21,841 bases of DNA, taken from VBAS01 sp964581455 (lineage in GTDB: Bacteria > Bacteroidota > Bacteroidia > Chitinophagales > Chitinophagaceae). Below the pieces are notes generated by a model that saw nothing but the letters and a program-made list of their open reading frames with translations, made no database searches and was not told the origin of the DNA. Shown one piece after another: positions 6,221 to 14,146 of this stretch (the first letter of the stretch is position 1; every line of letters starts with the position of its first letter). A program made the translations under genes and the position numbers. The stretch spans positions 1-21,841 of the forward strand of contig CAZOOT010000048.1 in NCBI GenBank assembly GCA_964581455.1. The letters run 5' to 3'.

Positions 6221-7452
6221 AATTTTTTATTATAACCATATTATTTTGTTTCTGTACTACTTCATTCGCTAAAACTATTGTTGTAGGAAAAGACCAGGCC
6301 ATTACTTCAATTAAAAAAGCAGTTGAATTAGCAAAGGATGGTGACATTATCCAGGTAATGCAGGGCCTCTACAGGGAAGGCAGCAGTATAACCATTACAA
6401 AATCCATTACTTTAATGGGAATCAGTTTTCCTGTTATTGATGGCGAAAGCAAATACGAGAATCTGGTAATCAGCGGAAAAAATATCGTCGTAAAAGGATT
6501 TCTTTTCAAAGATTCCCGGCACTCAAGTTCCAATGACTATTCAGCGATCAATATCATTGATGCTACGTATATAACTATTGAAAATAATAAGATCATCAAT
6601 GCTCATTTTGGAATTCATTTGGCCAATACAATGTATTGCACTGTCCGGGGAAATGTTATTAAAGGAGAAGCCGTGTCGGAGCAAAGTGCCGGCAATGGTA
6701 TTCATATCTGGAAATCGAGTCATGCCCTGATTGAAAACAATCACATACAGGGCCATCGTGATGGTATTTATTTTGAATTTGTAACAGATTCCGATATCAA
6801 AAAAAATATAAGCGAGAACAATATCCGTTATGGCCTTCATTTTATGTTTTCGCATAACGACAATTATTACGAAAACATTTTTCGTGGAAATGGAGCCGGC
6901 GTGGCAGTGATGTATACTCACAATGTAAGAATGGAAAGAAATGTATTTCAAAATAACTGGGGAACGGCTTCCTATGCAATACTCCTGAAAGATATTACTG
7001 ACAGTTATATCATCAGCAATAAATTTATCGCTAACACCATCGGCATTTTTATGGAAGGCGGCAACCGGATTGAAGTAAAGAAAAATGAATTTAAAGAAAA
7101 TGGCTGGGCTATGAAAGTGCAGGCCAATTGTTCGGACAATGTTTTTAGCAATAACAATTTTAAGGGAAACACTTTCGATGTAGCCACCAACGGCACGATG
7201 GTAATGAGCAATTTTGATAATAATTATTGGGATAAATATGAAGGCTATGATCTGAACAAAGATGGAGTTGGTGATATCCCCTATCACCCCGTCAGCCTTT
7301 ATTCCATGATCATAGAACAAAATCCCAATGCCGTCATTCTCTTAAGAAGCTTTATGGTCGGTATTCTTGACAAGGCTGAAAAAGCAATCCCAAGTCTTAC
7401 TCCCGAAAATTTAATTGATAAAAAACCAACGATGAAACCCTTTAAATTATGA
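6217..7452 (+). CDS. nosD: NosD, periplasmic beta-helix accessory protein
   Basis: A 411-residue protein with a cleavable Sec signal (about residues 1-18, ending SFA). A right-handed beta-helix follows, built of repeated NxI and GIxI/GIYF rungs (CASH/NosD repeats, about 40-330). The C-terminal signature NYWDKYEGYD (336-345) and DGVGDIPYHP (349-358) is typical of NosD. NosD works with the NosF-NosY ABC transporter in assembling the CuZ centre of NosZ and interacts with NosL (established knowledge). The start ATGA overlaps the nosL stop and the stop overlaps the nosF start, so translation is coupled through nosL-D-F. Confidence 0.96.
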   Translation: MKFFIITILFCFCTTSFAKTIVVGKDQAITSIKKAVELAKDGDIIQVMQGLYREGSSITITKSITLMGISFPVIDGESKYENLVISGKNIVVKGFLFKDSRHSSSNDYSAINIIDATYITIENNKIINAHFGIHLANTMYCTVRGNVIKGEAVSEQSAGNGIHIWKSSHALIENNHIQGHRDGIYFEFVTDSDIKKNISENNIRYGLHFMFSHNDNYYENIFRGNGAGVAVMYTHNVRMERNVFQNNWGTASYAILLKDITDSYIISNKFIANTIGIFMEGGNRIEVKKNEFKENGWAMKVQANCSDNVFSNNNFKGNTFDVATNGTMVMSNFDNNYWDKYEGYDLNKDGVGDIPYHPVSLYSMIIEQNPNAVILLRSFMVGILDKAEKAIPSLTPENLIDKKPTMKPFKL

Positions 7453-8210
7453 TCAGAATTGAAAAAATAAATAAGCGATTTAAAAAACTAAACGCACTGA
7501 AGGATATCTCAGTTTCCTTTGAAAAAGGCCAGGTTATCTCTTTGATAGGACCAAATGGCTCAGGAAAAACGACGCTGATAAAAACTATACTCGGCATGGT
7601 GAAACCGGACAATGGAAAAATATTTTTCCGTGATGAATATATCAATGGCGGTTATGAATACAGAAAATATATTGGATACATGCCACAGATCGGCCGTTAT
7701 CCGGATAATTTGAAAATAGGTCAGCTCTTTGATATGCTGAAAAATATCAGGAACCATCCGGAAGAAGACCTGGATAATGATTTGATCAGGCAGTTTGATC
7801 TCTGCAGCATGTACGACAAACCCATGCGAACACTTTCAGGTGGTACCCGCCAAAAAGTAAGTGCGGCCATTGCTTTTTTATTTAATCCTGAAGTATTAAT
7901 CCTGGATGAACCCACTGCCGGACTGGATCCGCTTGCATCAGATATTTTAAAAGAAAAGATCAAAAAATCTGCAGGGGGAAAGGGAGACAAACAGAAACTG
8001 ATCCTGATCACTTCTCATATTCTTAGCGATCTGGATGAATTGACAACACATGTAATGTATATGCAGGAAGGCAAAATGCAGTTCCTGAAAAATATTGAAA
8101 CACTGAGAGAAGATACCGGTGAGATCAAACTCGGAAAAGCCATTGCGGGTATTATGAAAGGCGAAGACCCGACTGATAAACTCATCAACGAAATTCTTAC
8201 AACCAACTAA
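7449..8210 (+). CDS. nosF: NosF, ABC transporter ATPase
   Basis: A 253-residue ABC ATPase that drives the NosDFY complex. Visible motifs are Walker A GPNGSGKTT (34-42), the Q-loop glutamine in YMPQ (80), the signature LSGGT (129-133), Walker B with DEP (VLILDEP, 149-155), D-loop GLDP and the switch histidine H190 in ITSH. It overlaps nosD by four bases and is followed by the permease gene after 10 nt. No truncation is seen. Confidence 0.96.
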   Translation: MIRIEKINKRFKKLNALKDISVSFEKGQVISLIGPNGSGKTTLIKTILGMVKPDNGKIFFRDEYINGGYEYRKYIGYMPQIGRYPDNLKIGQLFDMLKNIRNHPEEDLDNDLIRQFDLCSMYDKPMRTLSGGTRQKVSAAIAFLFNPEVLILDEPTAGLDPLASDILKEKIKKSAGGKGDKQKLILITSHILSDLDELTTHVMYMQEGKMQFLKNIETLREDTGEIKLGKAIAGIMKGEDPTDKLINEILTTN

Positions 8211-8220
8211 AACGAATATC

Positions 8221-8988
8221 ATGTTGAAATTATCCCGATATGTTTTGTACGATATCATCCGGAATAAAATTATTCTTGCTTATACTTTATTTCTTTTTAT
8301 TATTTCCATGTGCATGTTCCGCATGGAAGAAAATGAAAGCAAAGCCGTGCTGAGCCTGCTGAATATTATTCTCATCGTTGTACCACTGGTCAGTATGATC
8401 TTTGCCACTATTCACTATTATAATTCCTATGAGTTTATTGAACTGATGTCCTCCCAACCGATGAGCAGGACAAGGATTTTACTGAGTGAATATGCCGGTG
8501 TTACACTTTCGCTTCTTTCAGCTTTCTTTATCGGTGTTGGTATTCCGGTTTTATTTTATTCATTCAATGACACCGGTATTTCTTTATTATTTACCGGTTT
8601 GGTTTTATCACTTGTATTTACCTCACTGGCCTTTCTTGCCTCTGTAAAAGCAAGAGATAAGGCCCGTGGAATTGGATCTGCCTTATTGCTTTGGTTTTAT
8701 TTTGCACTGATCTATGACGGATTGGTGTTGCTGATACTTTTTACTTTCAGTGAATATCCATTGGAAAAACTGACATTGGTTTTATCCTCTCTGAATCCAA
8801 TTGACCTGGGAAGAATATTTATCATGTTGAAAATGGATGTAAGTGCATTGATGGGTTACACAGGTGCTTTATATAAAGATTTCTTTGGTAGTGGAACCGG
8901 CGCTCTTTTCACTGTAGGAATTATGATGCTCTGGATCACTTTACCCATGATATGGGCTGTAAAAATATTTAAGAAAAAAGATCTGTAA
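8221..8988 (+). CDS. nosY: NosY, ABC transporter permease
   Basis: A 255-residue inner-membrane permease with six predicted helices at about 16-33, 44-64, 92-113, 119-140, 150-176 and 227-248. The NPID segment before the last helix (192-195) is a feature of the NosY/ABC-2 family. It pairs with NosF and NosD in CuZ maturation of NosZ; the exported substrate, thought to be a sulfur compound or a mechanical signal, is debated. The neighbours on both sides are within 20 nt, so it is read in the same transcript. Confidence 0.95.
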   Translation: MLKLSRYVLYDIIRNKIILAYTLFLFIISMCMFRMEENESKAVLSLLNIILIVVPLVSMIFATIHYYNSYEFIELMSSQPMSRTRILLSEYAGVTLSLLSAFFIGVGIPVLFYSFNDTGISLLFTGLVLSLVFTSLAFLASVKARDKARGIGSALLLWFYFALIYDGLVLLILFTFSEYPLEKLTLVLSSLNPIDLGRIFIMLKMDVSALMGYTGALYKDFFGSGTGALFTVGIMMLWITLPMIWAVKIFKKKDL

Positions 8989-9004
8989 TATAAAAATCAA
9001 ATTT

Positions 9005-9739
9005 ATGAAAGAAATAAAAACATTAACCCTTGCCCAGATCGTCAACGATCATCACCAGGCAGCTTCCGTATTTGAAAAATATCAGCTTGACTTTTGTTGT
9101 AAAGGCAAACGAACATTAGAACAAGCTTGTATTGAACAACAATTAATAACGGAAAATGTAACTGCTGATCTGGAAAAGTCATTTACAAAAAATGAAAACA
9201 AAATTGATTTTGAAGAAATGAACCTGGCTCAGCTTTGTGATTACATTGTACAAACACATCATGCTTATGTGAATAAGGAACTGCCCCTGATTTTCGAATA
9301 TTTGCAAAAAGTTTCGTCCAAGCATGGTGAAAGGCATCCGGAGCTGATTAAAATATTTCAATTATTCAAAGCGTTAAAAGAAGAAATGGAAGGCCATATG
9401 AAAAAAGAGGAGCTCATTCTCTTCCCCCGAATTAAAGAATTGCAGAAATTAGTTAATCATAAAAACACTTCATCCCAGTTAAATATTGGTTATTTACAAT
9501 CTCCCATTACTATTATGGAACATGAGCATGACCATGCTGGTAGTTTGTTGAAAGAAATAAGAGAGTTGAGCCACGAATATAATCCACCTGTAGATGCCTG
9601 CACCACGTATCGCCTGAGTTTTGCAGTATTGCAGGCATTTGAACTGGACCTGCACCAGCATGTACATCTTGAGAACAATATTCTGTTCCCTAAATCAATT
9701 AAAATGTTTAAAGAATTGAAAGGATCAATTTTAAACTAG
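9005..9739 (+). CDS. ric: Iron-sulfur cluster repair di-iron protein, RIC/ScdA/YtfE family (copy 2)
   Basis: A 244-residue paralogue of the protein at 529-1284. The ScdA_N motif here is DFCCKGK (29-35), with Lys where copy 1 has Gly. The hemerythrin-like part keeps H85/H86, H131, E135, a His-rich MEHEHDH segment (171-177), H219/H221 and E223. It starts 16 nt after nosY and is therefore the last gene of the nos accessory transcript. This ties di-iron repair directly to N2O reductase assembly. Copies 1 and 2 differ enough across their length to be an old duplication or separate acquisitions rather than a recent copy. Confidence 0.93.
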   Translation: MKEIKTLTLAQIVNDHHQAASVFEKYQLDFCCKGKRTLEQACIEQQLITENVTADLEKSFTKNENKIDFEEMNLAQLCDYIVQTHHAYVNKELPLIFEYLQKVSSKHGERHPELIKIFQLFKALKEEMEGHMKKEELILFPRIKELQKLVNHKNTSSQLNIGYLQSPITIMEHEHDHAGSLLKEIRELSHEYNPPVDACTTYRLSFAVLQAFELDLHQHVHLENNILFPKSIKMFKELKGSILN

Positions 9740-9792
9740 CAAGATTAGCTTAATACGTTACCTCGCCTGCATCTTTTTTAAACAAAGCTTGT

Positions 9793-9816
9793 AAAACCGC
9801 TCCGGTAGTGGCTTTT
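9793..9816 (+). terminator. Probable terminator after the nos accessory operon
   Basis: A short stem CCGCT/AGTGG (9797-9801 with 9807-9811, one G-T pair) with a 5-nt loop is preceded by AAAA and followed by CTTTT. It is modest but well placed between ric copy 2 and the oxidase promoter. The rest of the 170-nt gap holds only that promoter. Confidence 0.45.
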
Positions 9817-9843
9817 GATTCTGATGATTCTCAGAACGAAAAC

Positions 9844-9855
9844 TGACTTTAATCA
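9844..9855 (+). promoter_or_regulatory. Candidate Crp/Fnr-family operator of the oxidase operon
   Basis: TGACTTTAATCA is a TGA-N6-TCA dyad, very like the ric1 box (CTGA.....AATCAT in both). The centre at 9849.5 is 36.5 nt upstream of the last G of the -7 box at 9879-9886. The start would fall near 9891, placing the box at about -41.5. Confidence 0.6.
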
Positions 9856-9878
9856 TATCAGCAGCTTTTTAGCACTGG

Positions 9879-9886
9879 TAGATTTG
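9879..9886 (+). promoter_or_regulatory. -7 box of the ba3-type oxidase operon promoter
   Basis: TAGATTTG is a full match to TAnnTTTG. The predicted start near 9891 leaves a leader of about 19 nt before the subunit IIa ATG at 9910. TATC instead of TTTG occupies the -33 position. Confidence 0.6.
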
Positions 9887-9909
9887 CCCTGAAACTAAAA
9901 TCTACGAAC

Positions 9910-10035
9910 ATGGAAACGCCTCAAGAAAAAGAAAAATTCTTCCCCTCCGGGGCTATTGCCTTTTTCGTTGTACTGGTCATTCTCACTCTTGTTTTCTGGT
10001 ATAGCATTTATTATTTAATGATTTTACGCAGTTAA
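9910..10035 (+). CDS. ba3-type oxidase small subunit IIa-like protein
   Basis: A 41-residue single-helix protein starting METPQEKEKFFPSGAIAF, with one membrane helix at about residues 15-37 (rich in V, L, F and Y) and a short basic end LRS. Its size, its GAIAF-then-LVFW pattern and its position directly before subunit II match subunit IIa of B-type oxidases such as Thermus ba3. That subunit supplies the helix missing from the shorter subunit II (established knowledge). It begins just after a good promoter, and the subunit II ATG follows 12 nt after its stop, so it is clearly the first gene of the operon. It is short enough that automatic gene callers may drop it. Confidence 0.82.
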   Translation: METPQEKEKFFPSGAIAFFVVLVILTLVFWYSIYYLMILRS

Positions 10036-10047
10036 AAAAACCAACCT

Positions 10048-10491
10048 ATGGCTTTTGATAAAATTGAAAAAGGGGTCATCATTACCACGCTGTGTATAAT
10101 TGCCCTGTTTGTTTTTTCTCTTTTGTATGCAAAGAACAAATACAATTCTGATGTGCCGGAATGTATTCCATATGACAAAGCTTATGAAACTCCTAAAGTG
10201 AATAAGATTGATGAGAAGACCTACCAGGTTTTTGCTGTATCTCAAATGTGGACGTTTCAGCCAGCCGAGATCAGTATTCCTGCCGGAAGTGAAGTTGATT
10301 TCTATGTTACTTCCAAAGATGTGGTGCATGGTTTTCATATTTATGAAAAAAATGTAAACATGATGGCTGTGTATGGCGGCATTAATAAAACAACTGTAAA
10401 GTTTGACGAACCCGGAGTATATAAAATTGTATGCCATGAATACTGCGGTGTTGGTCATCAGAATATGGAAGGGAAAGTACTGGTCTATTAA
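10048..10491 (+). CDS. coxB: Cytochrome c oxidase subunit II, CuA domain (B-type, ba3-like)
   Basis: A 147-residue subunit with one N-terminal helix (about 10-28) and a periplasmic cupredoxin domain. The CuA ligands are H94 in VVHGFHIY, C129, C133, H137 and M140 (CHEYCGVGHQNM). It is shorter than A-type subunit II, which has two helices, and matches the one-helix ba3 form in which subunit IIa provides the second. It accepts electrons from a cytochrome c, probably the one encoded at the end of this operon, and passes them to subunit I. Subunit I begins 34 nt downstream. Confidence 0.92.
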   Translation: MAFDKIEKGVIITTLCIIALFVFSLLYAKNKYNSDVPECIPYDKAYETPKVNKIDEKTYQVFAVSQMWTFQPAEISIPAGSEVDFYVTSKDVVHGFHIYEKNVNMMAVYGGINKTTVKFDEPGVYKIVCHEYCGVGHQNMEGKVLVY

Positions 10492-10525
10492 AAACAAAAC
10501 GAAACCTACTGTAAATATTTTTCAA

Positions 10526-12211
10526 ATGAAAGTTAGCAGCACATTTAAACGGATTATATTTCTGGAACTGGCCATACCCACCGCTTTATTACTGATCGGG
10601 ATTTATCATGGTTTGATGCAAACAGTGTACAGAGCCGGTGTTTTGAACCAGACCTCTTTTGCCAAACTGGATTATTACCAGGGTCTCACCTTACATGGTG
10701 TTATCAATGCTATTGTACTCACTACATTTTTTGCAGTAGCTTTTGGTCATGTAACCATCACTTATTATTTTAAAAAAGAACCCAATAAAAAACTGATGTG
10801 GTTCAGCTTTGCCTTAATGTTAACGGGAACCGTAATGGCGGCCTGGGCTATGCTGGCCGGTAAAGCCTCTGTACTTTATACTTTTTATCCGCCTTTGAAA
10901 GCACATCCGCTATTTTACCTGGGAGCTGCTTTATTAATCGTTGGTTCGTGGATCCCATTTTTTGACTGGACCAGCATGTACTTAAAATGGAAAAAAGAAA
11001 ACCCGGTAACAAAAACACCACTGGCCGTTTTAGGTACCCTGATCAATTTCACTATTTGGTTTGTGTGTACACTGGCTGTTGCTTATGAAGTTCTGGTATT
11101 ATTAATTCCCTGGTCCATGGGTTGGACAACCGGGGTAAATGTTAACCTTGCCCGTACCTTATTCTGGTTCTTTGGTCATGCACTGGTTTATTTCTGGTTG
11201 CTGCCTGCTTATATCATGTTCTATACGATCCTTCCAAAAATTGCCGGGGGCAAACTGTACTCAGATCTGGCAGGAAGAATTGTTCTTTTCCTCTTCCTGA
11301 TTTTTTCTATACCTGTAGGAGTGCATCACCAATATAGTGACCCAACTATTACTCAAGGAGTAAAATTTTTACATGGCATGTTAACGTATGGCGTAGCCAT
11401 ACCAAGTTTTATCACGGCATTTACTTTAGCAGCATCATTGGAATATGCAGGAAGAAAAAATGGAGGCAAGGGATGGTTTGGCTGGATGAAAAAACTACCC
11501 TGGTTTGAAAGTGATAAATACCTTTTTGCCTATTTTATTTGTGGACTTATTTTATTTGTATTCGGTGGCGTTACCGGAATTGTAAATGCTTCCTATTCCC
11601 TGAATAAAATAATTCATAACACTGCCTGGCTGCCTGGTCATTTTCATATGACGGTTGCTGGTCCTGTTTTTTTGGCCATCATAGGTATGAGTCTTTACAT
11701 GTATTCAAAAATGAGTGGTAAAAAAATTATGTGGCCCAAATTGAATACAACTATTCCTTACCTGTGGATGATCGGCATGTTGATCTTTTCTACCGGGATG
11801 AGTTGGGGCGGATTGATTGGCGAACCAAGAAGAACCAATATGGGAACTACTTACCTGAATCCTGATAGTGAATTGTTCCGTTCAGAATGGGTACCTACCA
11901 CTACACTTGCTATGGCAGGAGGCTTTATCATGTTTGTTGCCGGGATGTTATACATCATCATCTTCTTCGGCACCATGATGCGTAAAAAAAGCGAAGAAGC
12001 TGTTTTGGAAATTCCGGTCAGCGAAGCATACCACGATGAAAAAAGAGTTCCCTTGTTTGATACATTCAAACCCTGGCTAGTGGCAATGGTTTTTCTGGTC
12101 CTGGTAGCATATGTTCCTGCATTATTAAATGTGCAGAAAAACACCGGGGCCAAAGCACCACCTTTTAATATAGATAATCCGATGCCGGTAGAAATGAATA
12201 AGAAGAAATGA
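10526..12211 (+). CDS. Heme-copper oxidase subunit I, B-type (ba3-like)
   Basis: A 561-residue multi-pass oxidase core. The ATG at 10526 is chosen because the longer frame would run into subunit II and adds residues unlike the family. Heme and copper ligands are all present: H57 and H372/H374 region (GHFHM), H218 and the cross-link tyrosine Y222 in GHALVY, and H267-H268 in GVHHQ. K-channel tyrosines Y229 and Y233 and the S/T pair in PSFITAF are also kept. The retained Y222 separates it from NO reductases, which lack it. It reduces O2 to water in the inner membrane, with high affinity and lower proton pumping than A-type enzymes (established knowledge). It overlaps the Sco gene by four bases. 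Confidence 0.95.
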   Translation: MKVSSTFKRIIFLELAIPTALLLIGIYHGLMQTVYRAGVLNQTSFAKLDYYQGLTLHGVINAIVLTTFFAVAFGHVTITYYFKKEPNKKLMWFSFALMLTGTVMAAWAMLAGKASVLYTFYPPLKAHPLFYLGAALLIVGSWIPFFDWTSMYLKWKKENPVTKTPLAVLGTLINFTIWFVCTLAVAYEVLVLLIPWSMGWTTGVNVNLARTLFWFFGHALVYFWLLPAYIMFYTILPKIAGGKLYSDLAGRIVLFLFLIFSIPVGVHHQYSDPTITQGVKFLHGMLTYGVAIPSFITAFTLAASLEYAGRKNGGKGWFGWMKKLPWFESDKYLFAYFICGLILFVFGGVTGIVNASYSLNKIIHNTAWLPGHFHMTVAGPVFLAIIGMSLYMYSKMSGKKIMWPKLNTTIPYLWMIGMLIFSTGMSWGGLIGEPRRTNMGTTYLNPDSELFRSEWVPTTTLAMAGGFIMFVAGMLYIIIFFGTMMRKKSEEAVLEIPVSEAYHDEKRVPLFDTFKPWLVAMVFLVLVAYVPALLNVQKNTGAKAPPFNIDNPMPVEMNKKK

Positions 12212-12849
12212 AAATGAATTCCAGCATAAAATATTTTCTGATCGCAGTATTTGTATTGCCTGTTACAGCCTACATGCTGATAAGCTGGTATGAAAACAAA
12301 TTGCAAAAACTACCGGTATTGGGAAAACCAGGGTTGGTAAATGGGAAAATGAAGGATCATACCATTGCAGCATTTTCATTTACTGACCAGGATGGAAATA
12401 ATTACAGGGAATCAAACTGGAAAAACAAAATAGTAGTTGCTGATTTCTTTTTTACCCGCTGCCCTACTATCTGTCCAAAAATGACAAACAGTTTGAAAGC
12501 TGTAAGGGATGCCTATAAAAATGATGAGTCTGTATTGATAAGTTCGTTTACCGTAGATCCCGAAAATGACAATCCGGAAATTCTAAAAAATTATGCTGAA
12601 AAATTTTCGATTGAAAAGACTGGATGGAAATTACTGACCGGAGATAAAAAAGAAATTTACAAACTGGCCCGTAATAGTTTTTTCATTACCGCTACGGATG
12701 GCGATGGCGGACCGGGAGATTTTATTCATAGTGAAAACCTGGTGTTACTGGACCAGCACAGAAGGATCCGTGGTTATTATGATGGCACCAGCTCCATTTC
12801 CACTACTCAATTAATTCAGGATATAAAAAAAATAAAAAATGAAAACTAA
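12208..12849 (+). CDS. Sco1/SenC-family copper chaperone
   Basis: A 213-residue membrane-anchored protein with one N-terminal helix (about 8-27) and a periplasmic thioredoxin fold. The copper site is C85-P-T-I-C89 plus H174 (FIHSEN), with the family DPEND stretch at 117-121. Sco proteins deliver copper to, or reduce, the CuA site of subunit II (established knowledge). The ATGA overlap with subunit I ties it to this oxidase. Because NosZ also has a CuA site, it may serve both enzymes (inference). It overlaps the next gene by 11 nt. Confidence 0.93.
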   Translation: MKMNSSIKYFLIAVFVLPVTAYMLISWYENKLQKLPVLGKPGLVNGKMKDHTIAAFSFTDQDGNNYRESNWKNKIVVADFFFTRCPTICPKMTNSLKAVRDAYKNDESVLISSFTVDPENDNPEILKNYAEKFSIEKTGWKLLTGDKKEIYKLARNSFFITATDGDGGPGDFIHSENLVLLDQHRRIRGYYDGTSSISTTQLIQDIKKIKNEN

Positions 12850-13375
12850 AAAGTATGTCTTGCTTGGATGGTTATTGTTTTTAGCATACGTGTTGATGGC
12901 TGCTCCGCCATTAGAAGAAGGAAAATCCATCTTTATGACCCGATGTGCTGCCTGTCACAATGTAAACAAAAACCTGACAGGGCCTGCATTGAATGGAATT
13001 GATAAAAAAAGATCGACAGAATGGATATTCAACTTTATTAGATCATCACAGACCATGGTAAAAAATGGAGATAAAGATGCCATAGCCATTTTCGAACAAT
13101 TCAATAAAATTCCCATGCCTGATCATCCGGATCTGACGGAAGAAAACATCAATAATATTATAGAATTTATAAAATCAGAGAGCAAAGATGTCGCAACCAC
13201 GATTCCTTTTATACCCGGAAAACTAAAGACTGCTTATACCCCTTTAAAAATAAATGACTATGCATTTTTTGGCGGATTCCTGATTGTTGTAGCAATCCTC
13301 GTATCTGTATTATACTTTGCGGTGCAATCAAAAACATACGAACAAAAAATGCGTAATAACTCAGTCCCATCCTAA
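12839..13375 (+). CDS. Membrane-anchored cytochrome c of the oxidase operon
   Basis: A 178-residue protein with a Sec signal (about 1-22), a monoheme domain with C36-A-A-C39-H40 and GPAL after it, and the likely axial M93 in IPMP. A C-terminal membrane helix (about 142-163) is followed by a short charged tail. The layout, with the heme domain in the periplasm tethered by a C-terminal helix, suits a dedicated electron donor to the CuA subunit. The heme domain resembles the nos-operon cytochrome at 1960-2433, so the two may be paralogues, one lipid-anchored and the other helix-anchored. It is the last gene before a strong terminator. Confidence 0.88.
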   Translation: MKTKKYVLLGWLLFLAYVLMAAPPLEEGKSIFMTRCAACHNVNKNLTGPALNGIDKKRSTEWIFNFIRSSQTMVKNGDKDAIAIFEQFNKIPMPDHPDLTEENINNIIEFIKSESKDVATTIPFIPGKLKTAYTPLKINDYAFFGGFLIVVAILVSVLYFAVQSKTYEQKMRNNSVPS

Positions 13376-13406
13376 CATGGGCAATCGTTGGTTTTCGTTT
13401 CAATTG

Positions 13407-13438
13407 AGACCCCCCGATTCTTCGGGGGGTCTGTTTTT
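13407..13438 (+). terminator. Strong intrinsic terminator of the oxidase operon
   Basis: A perfect 11-bp GC-rich stem AGACCCCCCGA (13407-13417) pairs with 13422-13432 around a 4-nt TTCT loop, followed by GTTTTT. It ends the oxidase operon. It lies inside the longest possible trmD frame and supports the downstream trmD start. Confidence 0.92.
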
Positions 13439-13453
13439 ACACATTGCAAGAAT

Positions 13454-13461
13454 TATCTTTG
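13454..13461 (+). promoter_or_regulatory. -7 box of the trmD promoter
   Basis: TATCTTTG is a full TAnnTTTG match. Its last G is only 4 nt ahead of the trmD ATG, so transcription would begin at or next to the start codon, giving a leaderless or nearly leaderless mRNA. There is no TGA-N6-TCA box at the phased position, unlike the respiratory promoters. Confidence 0.5.
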
Positions 13462-13465
13462 TCAA

Positions 13466-14146
13466 ATGCGAATAGACATCATCACTGTTTTACCCGAACT
13501 ACTGGATAGCCCCCTGCAGCACAGTATCATGAAAAGAGCACAGGAAAAAGGATTGTTGGAAATTCATATCCATCAGTTACGTCAATGGGCGGTAAATGAA
13601 TATGGACAGGTGGACGACTATCAATATGGTGGTGGCGCCGGTATGGTGATGATGTGTGAACCGCTGGCAAAAGCCATTGAAAGTTTATCAAAAGAAATAA
13701 AATACGACGAGGTTATTTATTTATCACCTGATGGTGAAAAACTAAACCAGAAGATTGCCAACACATTTTCTTTAAAAGAAAACCTGCTGATGATCTGCGG
13801 ACATTACAAAGGAATTGATGAAAGAATACGGGAGCATTTTGTAACCAAAGAAATTTCTATTGGAGATTATGTGCTCAGTGGTGGTGAATTAGCCGCTGCA
13901 GTATTGGTGGATACCATCGGCAGGTTGTTGCCCGGCGTATTGAATGATGAAACTTCGGCCCTGACTGATTCTTTCCAGGATAATTTACTGGCCCCGCCGG
14001 TTTATACAAGACCTGAAGATTTTCGTGGCTGGAAAGTACCGGACATTCTGATGAGTGGCGACCATAAGAAAATTGAAGAATGGCGGCATGAACAGTCTGT
14101 GAAAAGAACAACAGAAAGAAGGCCGGATATGTTAGAAAGCGAATAA
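13466..14146 (+). CDS. trmD: tRNA (guanine-N1)-methyltransferase
   Basis: Methylates G37 of tRNAs using S-adenosylmethionine. The ATG at 13466 gives 226 residues starting MRIDIITVLPELL, the standard TrmD N-terminus. An upstream start at 13388 would run through the oxidase terminator and is rejected. SPOUT knot motifs are clear: DDYQYGGGAGM (50-60), LSPDGEKL (86-93), CGHYKGIDERI (111-121), SIGDYVLSGGE (131-141) and the catalytic-region aspartate in LTDSF (166-170). It is not next to rimM or rplS here. The last 20 bases before its final codons are repeated 153 nt downstream. Confidence 0.97.
   Translation: MRIDIITVLPELLDSPLQHSIMKRAQEKGLLEIHIHQLRQWAVNEYGQVDDYQYGGGAGMVMMCEPLAKAIESLSKEIKYDEVIYLSPDGEKLNQKIANTFSLKENLLMICGHYKGIDERIREHFVTKEISIGDYVLSGGELAAAVLVDTIGRLLPGVLNDETSALTDSFQDNLLAPPVYTRPEDFRGWKVPDILMSGDHKKIEEWRHEQSVKRTTERRPDMLESE

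Noticed and set aside
6541..7320. Long open frame of 259 codons on the minus strand
   Set aside because: It lies wholly inside nosD on the opposite strand and has low-complexity His/Ile-rich sequence. It is a shadow of the biased codon use in the NosD beta-helix repeats.
10403..10525. Upstream start for oxidase subunit I adding 41 residues
   Set aside because: This part overlaps the subunit II CuA coding region in another frame and does not resemble the family N-terminus.
10526..12211. Subunit I as a CuA-type nitric oxide reductase
   Set aside because: The His-Tyr pair in GHALVY and the K-channel residues of B-type oxidases are intact; NO reductases lack this tyrosine.
13388..13465. Upstream start for trmD adding 26 residues
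   Set aside because: The added codons run through the perfect oxidase terminator hairpin. TrmD proteins begin at MRIDI-type sequences.
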